From: Prorocentrum cordatum
Taxonomy: Eukaryota > Sar > Dinophyceae > Prorocentrales > Prorocentraceae
Length of the DNA: 46,687 bases
NCBI GenBank assembly: GCA_963575745.1
Contig: CAUYUJ010000679.1
Location: forward strand, 1 to 46,687
Direction: 5' to 3'
Made by a program: the position numbers and the translations under genes. Of the stretch, positions 18,548 through 29,370 are shown piece after piece. The notes beneath the pieces are model-generated. The model had not been told where the DNA came from. It made no database searches and saw only the letters and a program-made list of their open reading frames with translations. Within the stretch, counting starts at the first letter, position 1, and the number at the start of each line of letters is the position of its first letter.

Positions 18548-19095
18548 CCGTTTGAGAGGCGGGGAGGGGGGCGGAGAAGCCCAGAGAGGTGGCAGCTCCC
18601 AGCCGCCTCCCCGGGGCCTCCGAGACCTCTCCCACGGCTAGGGACGGCCCAAGCAGATCGCAGGACAGCCCAAGACAGCGCCGAACTCACCCAAGAGGTA
18701 GCCCAACGACGATCCAAGAAAGCAGCAAACCAACAACTAGGCCCGCAAACAACATCCCACCAGACATCTGCGCGTCGGTGGGTCAGGGGAGCCTGTCTTC
18801 AAACCCCTCCTGCACCTTCAAGAAACGATTTTCCCCTGCCCCGTTTTCATCGACACCGGACCACTCGACCGACGGCCGACCCGAGACAAAAACGACCACC
18901 CCAACCATCCCGATCACCCCGACACTTAAAGAAACAACATGAATTGTTCAACATGAGCTGGATCATTTTCGGGCGTCCCGCCCTCACCGTGCATTGGTGT
19001 TACACACGGCGGCAAGGGGCATAGTATTACCCCGTGTGTGCAGGCGCACCATCCCTCTCAGACAAAACACTGCAATGTGAACGTGGCGCCCAAAT
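18548..19095. other. No recognised gene
   Basis: A short stretch of the CCAAGA module at 18640-18730; otherwise apparently unique sequence with no supported ORF. Confidence 0.5.
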
Positions 19096-19099
19096 CCCC

Positions 19100-19640
19100 C
19101 GCCGCCTTGGAATGTCCTCTGCGTGTGAGATGCTTGCCCCTCCCCCGACACCTCCCCCCAGACCATGGTCCGGTCGATTTGGAGGGAGGGGGGTCCGCCC
19201 GGATCCCACCGGCCTGGCCCCAACGCATCATGGGAGGACAGAGCCCCCCAACAGCGACCCCAAAAGCTCCTCCAAGACGGCCAAGTGCCCTCCAGACGGC
19301 CCAAGACGCCCACAGAGACCTCCAAAAGCTCTCCCCAGAGGGCCCAACGAGACAACGTTCATTCAATTTCAATCCGTCTTTAGCATTCTTGCGATTTCGG
19401 TTTCCCGACGCTCCACGACTGCCCAAGAGGCTCCGAAGATCCCCCCAGACGGCCCCAGAGGCTTCCAAGAAGGCCCCTCAACAAACAAAAAGTGCCCCCA
19501 CACAGCCCCACAGACGGCCTCCAAGAAGCTCCCAGAGGCCCCCCATAGGCACCCCATAGGCCCATAGGCCCCCAATGCAGCGCCCAAAAGGGCACCAACA
19601 AGCCCCCGAAAGGTGCCGAAGAGGCCCTCAGAAGCAACGC
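19100..19640 (+). repeat. Dispersed repeat D, copy 3
   Basis: Shares with copy 1 the start (cacctcccccca, ggtccggtcgatttgga, a G run), then the CCAAGA module and a diverged hinge at 19350-19420 (ttgcgatttcggtttcccgacgctccacgactgcccaag). Confidence 0.75.
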
Positions 19641-19694
19641 GCCACGACCGCCCATTCCCCAAGGGGTCGGGGGCATGCCATAAGCACAATAATA

Positions 19695-19960
19695 AATATG
19701 TAGATCCTGGCATCAGCAGCCACTGGATCCGAAGAAGGTTCAAGCGACGGCTGGTGCAACTCATCGTTGCTGGAAGCCGATTGTTCCATGCGACCATTTG
19801 GAAAACTATTGCGACTAATTGTGGAAACCATTGGGAAACCATGCAATAGCGGCGACCAGATGCGAAGAGTATTCTGGCGAATGGATCTGCACGTCATCGT
19901 TGCTGGGAGCCTCGTTTCCGATCTTGTGTGAACAGGAGATCAATTGGCATAACGGCATAA
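19695..19960 (+). repeat. About 133-bp tandem duplication, less GC-rich
   Basis: catcgttgctgg is at 19762 and 19895. Upstream, gatccgaagaagg aligns with gatgcgaagagta, and downstream gaagccg with gagcctcg. The surrounding 19680-20340 is noticeably less GC-rich than its neighbours. No gene is recognised. Confidence 0.65.
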
Positions 19961-20140
19961 CCATACCTTTGAGATAACTTCCTTGCACGTGTTCAATGCT
20001 GCAGAAAAGCGCAACAATTGAAACCACGGCGCAGGATTGCACATAAATTATAAATCTGAAGAATCCATCCTGCATTTCTTGCGCATCGCTTGACCATGCG
20101 CGACAAATGTGGTGGTTTCGGCTGGCTCGCGTCCGAACGG

Positions 20141-20162
20141 CTTGAACACATTTGGCTACGGA
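20141..20162 (-). other. Diverged spliced-leader relic (17 of 22 positions)
   Basis: The minus strand starts TCCGTAGCCA exactly as the leader does, loses similarity in the T-run region, and ends TCAAG. The differences are clustered in the middle. No readable coding region follows on the minus strand. Confidence 0.45.
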
Positions 20163-20412
20163 TTATTATGCTTGTGCCGTGTCTTTGTTATTCGAATATC
20201 TCGTCATACCGCGAGGGGTGCCTCGGCAATATCAGCCATAGAATCTGTGACTCGGATCGAATTGGACTGTGCGTCAGATCGGGCTGCCATGGCACGGGGT
20301 CGACCTCGACTCGGATCGGCCGCGACACGACGCACATCAGCGCCATGTAAAATCACGAGACGCATCGAATAGCCAGAATTCCAGACCCCCGACGCCGTGA
20401 TTTTTCACGTCA

Positions 20413-20437
20413 GCCCCCAGGTCAGGTCAGGTCAGGT
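20413..20437. repeat. (AGGTC)4
   Basis: Four perfect five-base units followed by aagcc. Confidence 0.95.
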
Positions 20438-20756
20438 CAAGCCGTAGGCTGGGGCAGCCCATGGGCACGTGCACGGGGCATGGACCGGGACCCCGTCTTT
20501 GACGGCATCCGTCCTGCAAGCTGCGGAACGAGGCTGTGGATGTGCATGCATAGATCTGCGGTGCTACAACAGGAGGGGGAAAGGACGCACGGGGGGAAGG
20601 GAGGGACGCACGACGAGCGGGGACGTCAGCCCCCAGGAGTCTCGACGAATTTCCTGGGACCCGTTGCTTATCCGAACAGTTCTCTGTCGGTGCCCAGCGA
20701 GGGCCCCGAGGCAGCACCACAGAAGCAACAAAAACGTTCGTCGCGTGTTCTCTCAC

Positions 20757-20829
20757 GACCCGAAGGGGCATTTTTTTTTTAATTTTTTTTTTATTATATA
20801 TATATATATTGACCCGAAGGGGCATTTTT
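20757..20829 (-). mobile_element. Poly(A)-only insertion with a target-site duplication
   Basis: The 19 bases gacccgaaggggcattttt occur at 20757-20775 and again at 20811-20829. Between them lie only a T run, aa, another T run and (TA)n. On the minus strand this is a poly(A)-rich tail bounded by a long duplication, the trace expected when target-primed reverse transcription copies almost nothing but the tail. Confidence 0.75.
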
Positions 20830-20937
20830 GGAGCCTGATTGATCTGGGATGGTCCCAGGCCCCGAATCCGGACGCAATCGCTAGGTGTGAGCAAGTTGCA
20901 ACGCTAGGATGTCAGGGAATCTCGAAGCGACAAAGCG

Positions 20938-21010
20938 CGTTTCTGTTTTGTCGGCGAGAATGGGCACTATGGGGGGGGGGGCTGGGGGGGTAGAATGTAA
21001 TGTCTCGGTC
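20938..21010 (+). repeat. G-tract box, copy 4 (diverged)
   Basis: gcgtttctgttttgtcggcgagaatg aligns with 9911-9937 (gcgtttctctgaattcggcgatgac); a G run and ggggggtagaatgtaatgtc follow. Confidence 0.55.
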
Positions 21011-21742
21011 GGGGGCCATGATGCCCATCCTGCGCCAAGCAGGAAAGAAACACGCTCGTGTCGATGCGAGGTCGATGTCGGTCTCAGCACGTGCCATCGG
21101 CGCCGCCGCATACCGCGGAGGCCGCAGCGGCGGCGCCTCCGCCACCGGAACTCCCGGGACGACCTCTCTCAGGATGCGCTCTGGCCCCTCCAAGAGAACC
21201 CAGGCGTGGCGACAGAGGGCTCTTCATATCTGAAGGGGCCCTGGGACACACAAATAAATACACAAATAACAGGATTCCCCATCTTTTCCAATATTTTTGG
21301 CTTTTCGTCTTCCCCCCCCTTCCCATATGTTTGAATGTTTTCCTGGGAATCGGCGATCAATTGTGTCTGTTTGTTCCCCTCCTGAATATCGAGGCCGCGG
21401 ATCGGTGCCTGTCCCTCACCTGAAATCTCGGTTCGATGTCGAACAAATATTGACGTCGGAGCGCACCCAGACATGCGACGTCTTTGAACGCTTCCATAAG
21501 GGCCACCCAGAGATCCCGACCCTGTTCCCCAAACCGGTTTTCCATCGCGTGCGACTGTGCGACGGCCCCAGACCAAGAGAAGGCCCCAAGAAACCAAACA
21601 ATATCAAAAACCTCCCGCCGTGTGGTGTTCATTTATGCATATACGAATCGGCACGAGCAGGCCTTGGGAAAGCCCAAACAACGGTACCGATACTTGTCCT
21701 TTCGAGGCGAGGGCCCCCTGGGAGGCAACTAATTTGGACGCC
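21011..21742. other. No recognised gene
   Basis: Mixed sequence. Overlapping frames on both strands have no recognisable motif. Confidence 0.45.
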
Positions 21743-21932
21743 CGAAATGGGTACGGAAAGAATTGGTACAGTGCCAACAACAAATGTTGTCCCAAACCAA
21801 CAGCGGCCGCTGTTGGGCAGGCGGCGTTCTGTCTCGAATGGACACAGGCCGCGGCGGCGTGGACAGCGAGTCCTGTTCAAAATGAACCAGAGCCGCTGTT
21901 CAGCATTACCCATTCTTTCCGTGCCCATTTCG
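21743..21932. mobile_element. MITE-like element, family E
   Basis: Terminal inverted repeats of 27 bases with three mismatches: the left end is cgaaatgggtacggaaagaa..., the right end the reverse complement of cgaaatgggcacggaaagaa.... A weaker match continues inward (accaacagcggc against gaacagcggctc). The interior has no coding capacity. Confidence 0.75.
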
Positions 21933-22086
21933 TTCGTGCAGAACCAAGGGAAAGGTAGTAGTAGCAGTGTAGGCAGATCTTCCTCCTCCGATGTCCGAGA
22001 TATCGCTATCGAGGCCCAGCGGGCGTCGTCGGTGCCGCCGCGCCGTGAGGAGCGGCGGCAGGGGCGCCAGCGCCCTGTTCTTCTTC

Positions 22087-22131
22087 CTCGATCCTCGATC
22101 CTCGATCCTCGATCCTCGATCCTCGATCCTC
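22087..22131. repeat. (CTCGATC)n heptamer tract
   Basis: Six nearly perfect seven-base units before the TTC/TCC tract. Confidence 0.95.
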
Positions 22132-22132
22132 C

Positions 22133-22620
22133 CTCCTTCTCCTCCTCCTCCTCCTCCTCTTCTTCTTCTTCTTCGTCTTCTTCTTCTTCTTCGTCTTCTT
22201 CTTCTTATTATTATTATTCTTCTTCTTATTATGATTCCTCTTCTTCTTAGTATTATTATTATTATTATTCTTCTTCTTCGTATTCTTATTATTATCCTTC
22301 TTCTTCTTATTATTATTCTTCTTATTATTATTATTTTTCTTCTTCTTCGTCTTCTTCTTCTTCGTCCTCCTCCTCCTCCTCCTCCTCGTCCTCCTCCTCC
22401 TCCTCCTCCTCCTCCTCCTCCTCCTCCGCCTCCGCCTCCGCCTCCTCCTCCTCCTCTCCTCCTCCTTCCTCCTCCCTCCTCCTCCTCCTCCTCCTCCTCC
22501 TCTCCTCCTCCTCCTCCTCCTCCTCTCCCTCCAACTCCTCCTCCTCTCCCTCCAACTCCTCCTCCTCCTCCTCCTCCTCCTCCTCCTCCTCCTCCTCCTC
22601 CTCCCCTCCTCCTCTTCATT
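22133..22620. repeat. TCC, TTC and TTA compound microsatellite
   Basis: About 490 bases: TCC, then TTC/TTA mixtures, then TCC again to the end. A further TCC patch lies at 22740-22830. Frames through it are low-complexity. Confidence 0.97.
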
Positions 22621-23074
22621 CCCTCTTCCTCCTCATCCTTCCCCCTCAATCTTTATCATCATCCTCCCCCTCTCGATGCTCGTCGCCCTCCTTGATCCAC
22701 CTCCCCCTCCTCCTTTTCATCCTCCTCATCGGCCATCTTCCTCCTATTCCTCCTCCTCCTCCTCCTCCTCCTCCTCCTCCTCGATGTTCCTCCTCCTCCT
22801 CCTCCTCCTCGTCCTCCTCCTCCTCAACCTCCACCTGTTCCTGCTCCTGTTTTCGATCCTCCTCGAACATGTCTGGGATATCGACGACGGTGCCCGGCGG
22901 GCGTCGTCGGCGCCGCCGCCGCCGCCGGCCGCGAGAGGCGGCGACTGTGGCGCCGGCGCCTCCTCCGCGGCAGCGGCGGGGAGCCCAGCACGGGCGGCCG
23001 GGGCGGCGGGGCGCCAGAGCTCGCCCCAGGCCCCGCGCTGCAACGCCTGCGGCGGGCGGGGGGGGAGGGAGGGG

Positions 23075-23235
23075 CACTATAGAAAGTAAAACAGTGATGA
23101 CATATTTCTGTTGTCCGTAAAGCGGAACGTGTACAGCGATGTAAAGCGGGCGCGGAGCCCGGCCTTGCTTGGGCCGAACGCCCATGGCCCACCCCTGCTT
23201 CCTGCTATGTTACAAGCATGCTGACGACCCTGCTA
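23075..23235 (+). repeat. Dispersed repeat E, copy 1 (partner 44465-44615)
   Basis: Shared: taaagcgga(a)cgtgtacagcgatg, cagcgggcgcgg/aagcgggcgcgg, ttgggccgaacgcccatgg against ttgagccaaacgctcatgg, and gctatgttacaa/gccatgctacaa. A second shared box, agctcgccccaggccccgcg, lies just upstream here (23014) but downstream of the other copy (44755), so their order differs. Confidence 0.85.
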
Positions 23236-23696
23236 CTAACCAGTAACCTACCGCTGGAGGCTGGTGCTCAAACGGGTCCGCTGTGCCTCGTTGGCCAAAC
23301 CACCAAACTCTCACCCCAGATGAACGAAAGTGGTACAGGGTGAGAGAACCTTCTACTGACCAAATTCTTCACAGGGAAGCGCCCATAGGACAAGGCGGAC
23401 TAACCAGCTTCGGAAGGTCACGTACTTGATGATCTTCGTTCCAAGTCAGGGCGCTTTGGGCCCCCACGGCGACAGCCGCAAACACCTTTTTTTTACAACG
23501 CCCGTGGCAAGCCATGAAACTGAACAAAACAAGCCAACCAACCCCTCTAGCACTAGCAACTGTCGAATGACAGGGCAAACGGCCTCTCAACCAGCATCTG
23601 CTTCTCGAGCGCAGTTCAAGAGAGCGAATTCTTCTCAGCGTGGCTTACGATCTCGCCTTCTGCGGAGTGGCATACTGTTTCGCTTCGCGACATAGT
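23236..23696. other. No recognised gene; possible 3' flank of the Ty1/copia fossil
   Basis: This is where the 3' LTR would lie relative to the minus-strand pol. I see no matching copy on the other side (above 25.3 kb), so no LTR can be claimed. Confidence 0.4.
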
Positions 23697-25321
23697 TCAC
23701 CAGGTACGCAATATGGTCACCCGTCCTTGCTGTCCTTGGTGAGCTTGCTCCTCGCTGAGCCTCGCTGTGATATGGACGTAAACAAATCGACCCGCCATGA
23801 CGTCGAGGATGAGCTCTCTGGCAATGCTCCCTTTCGTCATGGGGTCCGCTCGTATGTCGCGGGCGTTGCACCGCAGCATGTCAAACAGCTGCCCGATACG
23901 AAGCTGGTCCGCTAGCCACCGCTGTCGGCATGCCGCGCTGTTTCCTAATGACGGGCGCGAGCGGTCCATGGCCAAGGCCGAGAAGACGGACGCGCCGTCT
24001 ACGACCAGCTGAGGCGGGCCCTCGTGCCATCGCGCGAAGCGCGAGGAAGTGCGCCTGCAGCCCGTCTGCTGCTTCAAATGCTGCGAGCAGCAGCTGTTAT
24101 CGACCCGAGGTGTCGAGCAAGTGGCAGATCTGTTCACGCTGCCCCAGGCGCATTCACGCGGCGCCCCCCGCACCGCATCCTGTCTCCCCTTCAAGCTTGA
24201 ACGAGCGCTGCACGCGCAAATCTGGCTCGCGCGCTCCATCGCCAGGTAGACGCTGCGCGCCTCGTTCTCCCGCTCCTCGACGTGCCTGATGAGCAAATTG
24301 TTCTTGGCCCTCTGCAGCGCGACGACGCGGGCGGCAACGTGGCGTCGCGCGAGCAGCGCGTAGGCAGCTGCTCCGAGGAAGGACACAAAACAGTCCGGCA
24401 GTGGACCTTCGGCCCGCTCGTCGGCCTCCGACGCGACCTGGTCGACGTGCCAGACGACGACGAGCGCGTCGATGCACTCGCCCTGGCCGAGCGCCGCGCC
24501 ACAGCGTTGGCGGGCGCCGCAGTTGGCGCAGCCGCCGCAGCCCCGCATCATCTTGCCGAGGACGCCCCCGATGTGGCCGTTGAGACGGTGGACCCCTTGC
24601 GCCCAGCCATTCGAAGATCGCCAACGCGCTTGGACAGCATGAACACTAACCCAAAAAACGTTGGCACCAGAAGTGCCGAACGCCTTGCGCTTGACCTCGA
24701 GCTCCGGGCCCCACCGCGATGGCTTGGCGCTGCGCTCAACTGAGCGCGCGTCGCGGGCGAGCGCCATGAAAACAGCTCTGGGCGCATCCTTGCCGCCCGC
24801 ACCCAGCTCGGCGCAGCGCCAGCAGTCGGCCCACTCGTCGAAGGACCCGCGGCCCGGGACCTGCCTGGGGATGGCCGCGCTGCCGGGCTACAAAATTGAA
24901 TTGACCTTCCCGGGTGCTTCGCCCTTCTCCTGCATCTCGGACTTGGTCATGAATTACAGGGGCGCCCTGTCCACGTCCACGGCGACGCGCGCCCAGCCTG
25001 GTCGGCAAGCCGCCCATGGGGCGCCCGTTCCTCCGCCCTGGAGAATGTCGGAAGACTCTCTGAACACTTGTACTTGACCCAGATGGTGAGCTCCGCGAAG
25101 ATGGCGGCGGCCACCTCCGTGGTCAACCGCGACACCTCTTCCTTGCTGAGGAGATCGTCGTCGCACTTGATCGCCGCGGACTTGGCGGCGGCGTGGAGCT
25201 TCAGCACAGCTGTGGTGTGACCGCTGGCAACGCAGTTGCCCTCGTGGCAACTAAGGAATGTTCCGCGCGCTGCTGGATCAAAATGCAAATCCGCGTGTTT
25301 TCCTCGCTCGGCCACCTCCAA
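23697..25321 (-). pseudogene. Inactive Ty1/copia retrotransposon pol (reverse transcriptase and RNase H part)
   Basis: The C-terminal frame (24767-23697) shows the dinoflagellate-type copia order. PRQVPG and GGKDAPRAVF precede GKMMRG with NCGAR, then FLGAAAYALLARRHVAA with VVALQR, and finally the RNase H end ARDIRADPMTKGSIARE. Just N-terminal, AVDVDRAPL (about 24957-24983) matches reverse transcriptase motif A. Lesions are clear: in-frame TAA right after motif A (24954-24956), in-frame TAG at 24888-24890, a frame change near 25000-25050 and a shortened segment between the EVAAAIFAELTIW helix (25321-24947 frame) and motif A. The position of the YVDD-like catalytic pair reads VHAVQA, so both aspartates are lost. 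It would normally copy the element's RNA into DNA; this copy cannot. Integrase and gag are not recognisable upstream. Confidence 0.85.
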
Positions 25322-25967
25322 GCATGGCGTAGTCGTACAAGGCGGCGCCGAGCAAGTAGTAGTGAACCTGCGCGTGGATCTGCTGACGCTGGCGCTGAGT
25401 CCCCAGGTGCTGGGGGCGCTCGCGTGGTCTGCGGCCCATGCTGGCAGCCGCGTGCCCGACAGCAGCGTGGGCCAGTTGCTGGCTGTCGAGCCCCTTTAGC
25501 TCCTGTAGCTCCTGGGTCAGATCCTCGGCGCCCTCGACCTCCTGCCGAGCTGCCATCGCCACCTGCTGGACGTGGCCAGAGAGTCGCTGTCGGCCTATTC
25601 GGGAATCACCGACAGGGCTGATGGTGAACCAAGTTCGGCGATGCTGGAGGCTTCTTCGGGGGCGCCGGAGACGCAATCATCGAGAGCACCGTTTTGGCCC
25701 TGCCCGGGGTCGGCTGCAAACGGCCGTTCGTCACCCAAGACGCACTGAATGATGCGAGCGTCCTTCCATTGCTCGCCGATGAGACTTTGGGCGTCGACCT
25801 CGGCGACGTCCACGTGTACTTGGCGGGCGTCGCTCGGGCTTCGATGGGGGCCGCCAGATGGCCGACTGCGGCCGTCATGCGTGCCAGCTGCAGTGCGTCC
25901 GTCGGGCAGGACATGTTGCCATGCTGCAGGGTCACGGCGAGCTGGATGTTCGACGCGCCCACCTCGG
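25322..25967. other. Possible upstream remainder of the Ty1/copia element
   Basis: Minus-strand frames are open in several registers (for example a stretch with EGAEDLTQELQELKGLDSQQ at about 25470-25560), which looks like a decayed protein. I cannot match it to gag, protease or integrase. Confidence 0.35.
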
Positions 25968-26154
25968 CTACACGTAAGAGTGACCCTGGGTAAGAGTGAC
26001 CTTTGGCGCGCGGCATTTTGGGGGCCGCGGGGGGGGGGAGGGGGGGCCAAACGCAAGCGCGCAAGACGCCACTGCCGCCTGGCGTTCGGCGATCGGGGGC
26101 CCCAATTGGCCCGCGCCAAAGGTCACTCCGGCGAAGGGTCGCTCTTACGTGTAG
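25968..26154. mobile_element. MITE-like element, family F, upstream of the Ty1/copia fossil
   Basis: 187 bases bounded by inverted repeats of about 45 bases. The left end ctacacgtaagagtgaccct, then aagagtgacctttggcgcg, pairs with the right end cgcgccaaaggtcactc ... ctcttacgtgtag. The left arm holds an internal second taagagtgacc. The interior has a G tract and no ORF of its own. Confidence 0.85.
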
Positions 26155-27854
26155 TCGACCACCGCGCGCAGCATGATAGCTCAGACACTCGTGGCCGATC
26201 GCGCGTTGGCTGGCCTGCTGCGCCCTGTTGCAGAGGATGTCAGGCCCGATGAGGAGGCGATGCGCCCCTGCGGCAGTCGGCTGAAATCCGCGAGGGCGGA
26301 CGCCGCCCAGGCGCGCCCCCCCCTCCAAGCAGGCCCCGCCGTTCGGTCGGGGCGCGCGCGGGGCGGGGCATGCATGGCACTGGCTTGCAGTCGACATGGC
26401 CACCCTGGACGAAAACGCCCAGCATCCGCTCGCCCGCGCACTCGCGAGCCATGCCGGTCAAGCGAGACAAGACGCATGCCGCCCAGCGGAACTCGTCGAG
26501 GTCGGAGTTCGCCACTGACCAGATCATTGCCACCGCGCCCAGCGCAGACAGGGCACGCGAGCTTGCTGCTCGGGCCCCCAGGCACGGAGGCGTCGCATGT
26601 TTCCGCCGCCGCCGCCGCCCCCGTCCACGCAGGCGACGCAGCAGGCGGCAGCGACCGCACTCGCACCTTTGGCCTTTCATCAAGAGTGGAGCCCCCATCA
26701 AGCTGAGATCCTGCATTGCGCTTGCCATATAAAATGTTAAGTGGCGCGCTGGTTCGCGCGTCGTGGTGTTGCGTAGATAAGTTGTAGAAATGCTGCAGGG
26801 GGGGTGGAAGACGCGCGGCCTGCAAGCGCACGCGCGCGTCAAGTAGCTATGGGGGCCGTCGTGGTCAGAAACGAAGTTGCGGAAATTGATGGCCATGATA
26901 AAATGAGTTCGAGAATGTGCTGAGTTGGAAAAAAACAACAAACTCATCTCCACACTGATTTAGATGCTGAGTTCTTGCAGCGCGGGGGGGAACATAGAAC
27001 AATACAACGACGAGGCGACAGAAAGCAGGGGGCGCGACAGCACGAAGCACCAAGCACAACCCCAAGCAGCTGCAGCACAACGCCCGCGCACGCGCCCCCA
27101 TCGCAACCCCCGCCGCAACCCGCCAACACGACTTCCCAGTGCAACCCCCTGGCGCACCTTCCCAAAGAGCGGAAAGAGGGGGGGCGGAAGTGGTATTAAT
27201 ATATATATATATATATATATATAAAAATGGGGGGGGGCACGACCCCTCGGCGCGCGCAACAACAGGCCTGCAGCACGACCACCGGCACAAACCCCCAACC
27301 CACCACAATCCCGAAGTAAAGCCCCCCGCGCAAACCCCGAGCACGCCCCCCCCCCATCCGCCGCCCCCCCTTTTCACGCCCCCCCCCCCGTCCCCCAGCC
27401 GCCGCCGCCCCGTCGAATGCATTCGCCTCGGGCCACCTTTCCGGGGCAGCTGCCGCGCGGGGGCAGTTGACCAGATGGCCAGCTGCCAGACGCGGGCAGC
27501 AGCAGAAACGGCAGGAAATCTCGGGCACCGCGAACTCAGCCTGACACTTCCGCTTCGAGGTCCCCGAGACTGGGCCCAGGGCGGCCACGCCCCCCCCCCA
27601 CATGCGGATTGCGGACAACAAATCAAAATATAATCGACAAATATTCAAACACTGGCAAAAAAATAAACGACAAACCGCCCCCGGGGGCGCGCCCGACTCT
27701 GGACAGGGCCCGCCCAGGCCGCCGCGGGCCCGGCTCGGAGCACCGGCGCTGTCGCCAGAGGCTGGCGCCCCCGCCCCCGTCCCTCGGAAGCCCGCCGCAG
27801 GGGTCAGCGGCCGCTTTCTCGGGCCAGACGCAGCGCGCGCGATATAACGTGAAT
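26155..27854. other. No confidently recognised gene
   Basis: Long overlapping frames but no family match. A minus-strand stretch at about 26400-26720 (MQDLSLMGAPLL then CECGRC) has mixed composition and might be decayed coding. (AT)n lies at 27201-27223, and C/G runs at 27220-27420. Confidence 0.4.
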
Positions 27855-28045
27855 AGGGAAACAAAAAAAAAAACATTAACATACAAACTCTAACGCCCGC
27901 GCAAATTCCTCGGATCGGCGCCGGGGCCCTCCAGCGGCGCCTCCGGCGCCGCCCCTGGCGCGCTCCGCGCGCCAAGGAGAAGGCCCCGCGCCGGCCCGAG
28001 AAATCCGCGCGACCTCCGAACTTGCACGTTCGCTTCACTTCCCCC
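27855..28045. mobile_element. MITE-like element, family A, copy 2
   Basis: Same orientation and interior as 391-586: 39 interior bases are identical (27936-27974). The terminal inverted repeats are more decayed (left attcctcggatcggcgc; right, as reverse complement, gcgcggatttctcggg), and an A run has expanded in the left arm. Confidence 0.8.
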
Positions 28046-28352
28046 GAGGCCCGGAATCCTTATTTCTCGCGGAATCCCACGTGGACATGGCCAAGCCTTA
28101 TCCATGGCAAAATTCCCGCGGGCGCATGGCCGGGCCATACCTGCGCGGAAATCCTTAAGGACATCGCAAATCCACGCGCGCATGGTTGCGAGATTTTGGC
28201 AGCCAAGCACGCGGAGGTTGCCCGCGTGCGTGGGGGCGCCGCTTGCATCTTCAAGGCTTATGTCCACGTGGCTATGGAACTTAGCCGTGGCCACGTGGAT
28301 TCTAACCATATGCGCGCGGACCGCCGCACCCACGGCGGGCGGCGCGCCCAAG

Positions 28353-28373
28353 CTCGAGCCAAATGGCTACGCA
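28353..28373 (-). other. Spliced-leader relic with a one-base deletion
   Basis: The minus strand reads TGCGTAGCCATTTGGCTCGAG. Against the leader this is one missing T in the T run and two substitutions over 22 positions. A weakly open frame continues from it to about 27890 on the minus strand, crossing the family A MITE, but has no recognisable domain. Confidence 0.65.
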
Positions 28374-28384
28374 ACAAAGCAAGA

Positions 28385-28485
28385 AGGTGGGCCGGGAGCC
28401 GGGGGGTGGGGGAGGGGGGGGGGGGAGGAGGAGGGGGAAGAGGAGGGGGGGGGGGGGGGGGAGGGGGGAGGGGGAGGAGGAGGGT
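28385..28485. repeat. G/A-rich tract
   Basis: Runs of G interrupted by A; open frames over it are glycine or proline artefacts. Confidence 0.9.
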
Positions 28486-28721
28486 CAACCCAAGCCCGCC
28501 CCGCGGCCGCGGGCTAGCGGGCGCGCCTGCCACGAAACTGTCGCCCCCGCGCGGGCGCGGGCGCGCCCTCTTCCCCCGCCCCCCTGCCCCTTTTACCTCC
28601 TCCTCCCCTTCCTCTTACTGCTACCACTACTACCGCTATTACTCTACCGCTATTACTAGTATCATTATTCTGATTACTATTATAATTTTTAATACGATTA
28701 CTACGATTATGTACTGGAACA

Positions 28722-29290
<569 letters not shown>

Positions 29291-29370
29291 CTCCAACCCT
29301 TACTACCGCGACTACAACCATCATTTTTGTCGTTGGGTTGCTTGCATAAATCAACTTTCACACGCGCAAG

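Noticed and set aside
27196-28038. 280-codon minus-strand frame
   Set aside because: It crosses the family A MITE, C runs and an (AT)n tract, and has no recognisable domain.
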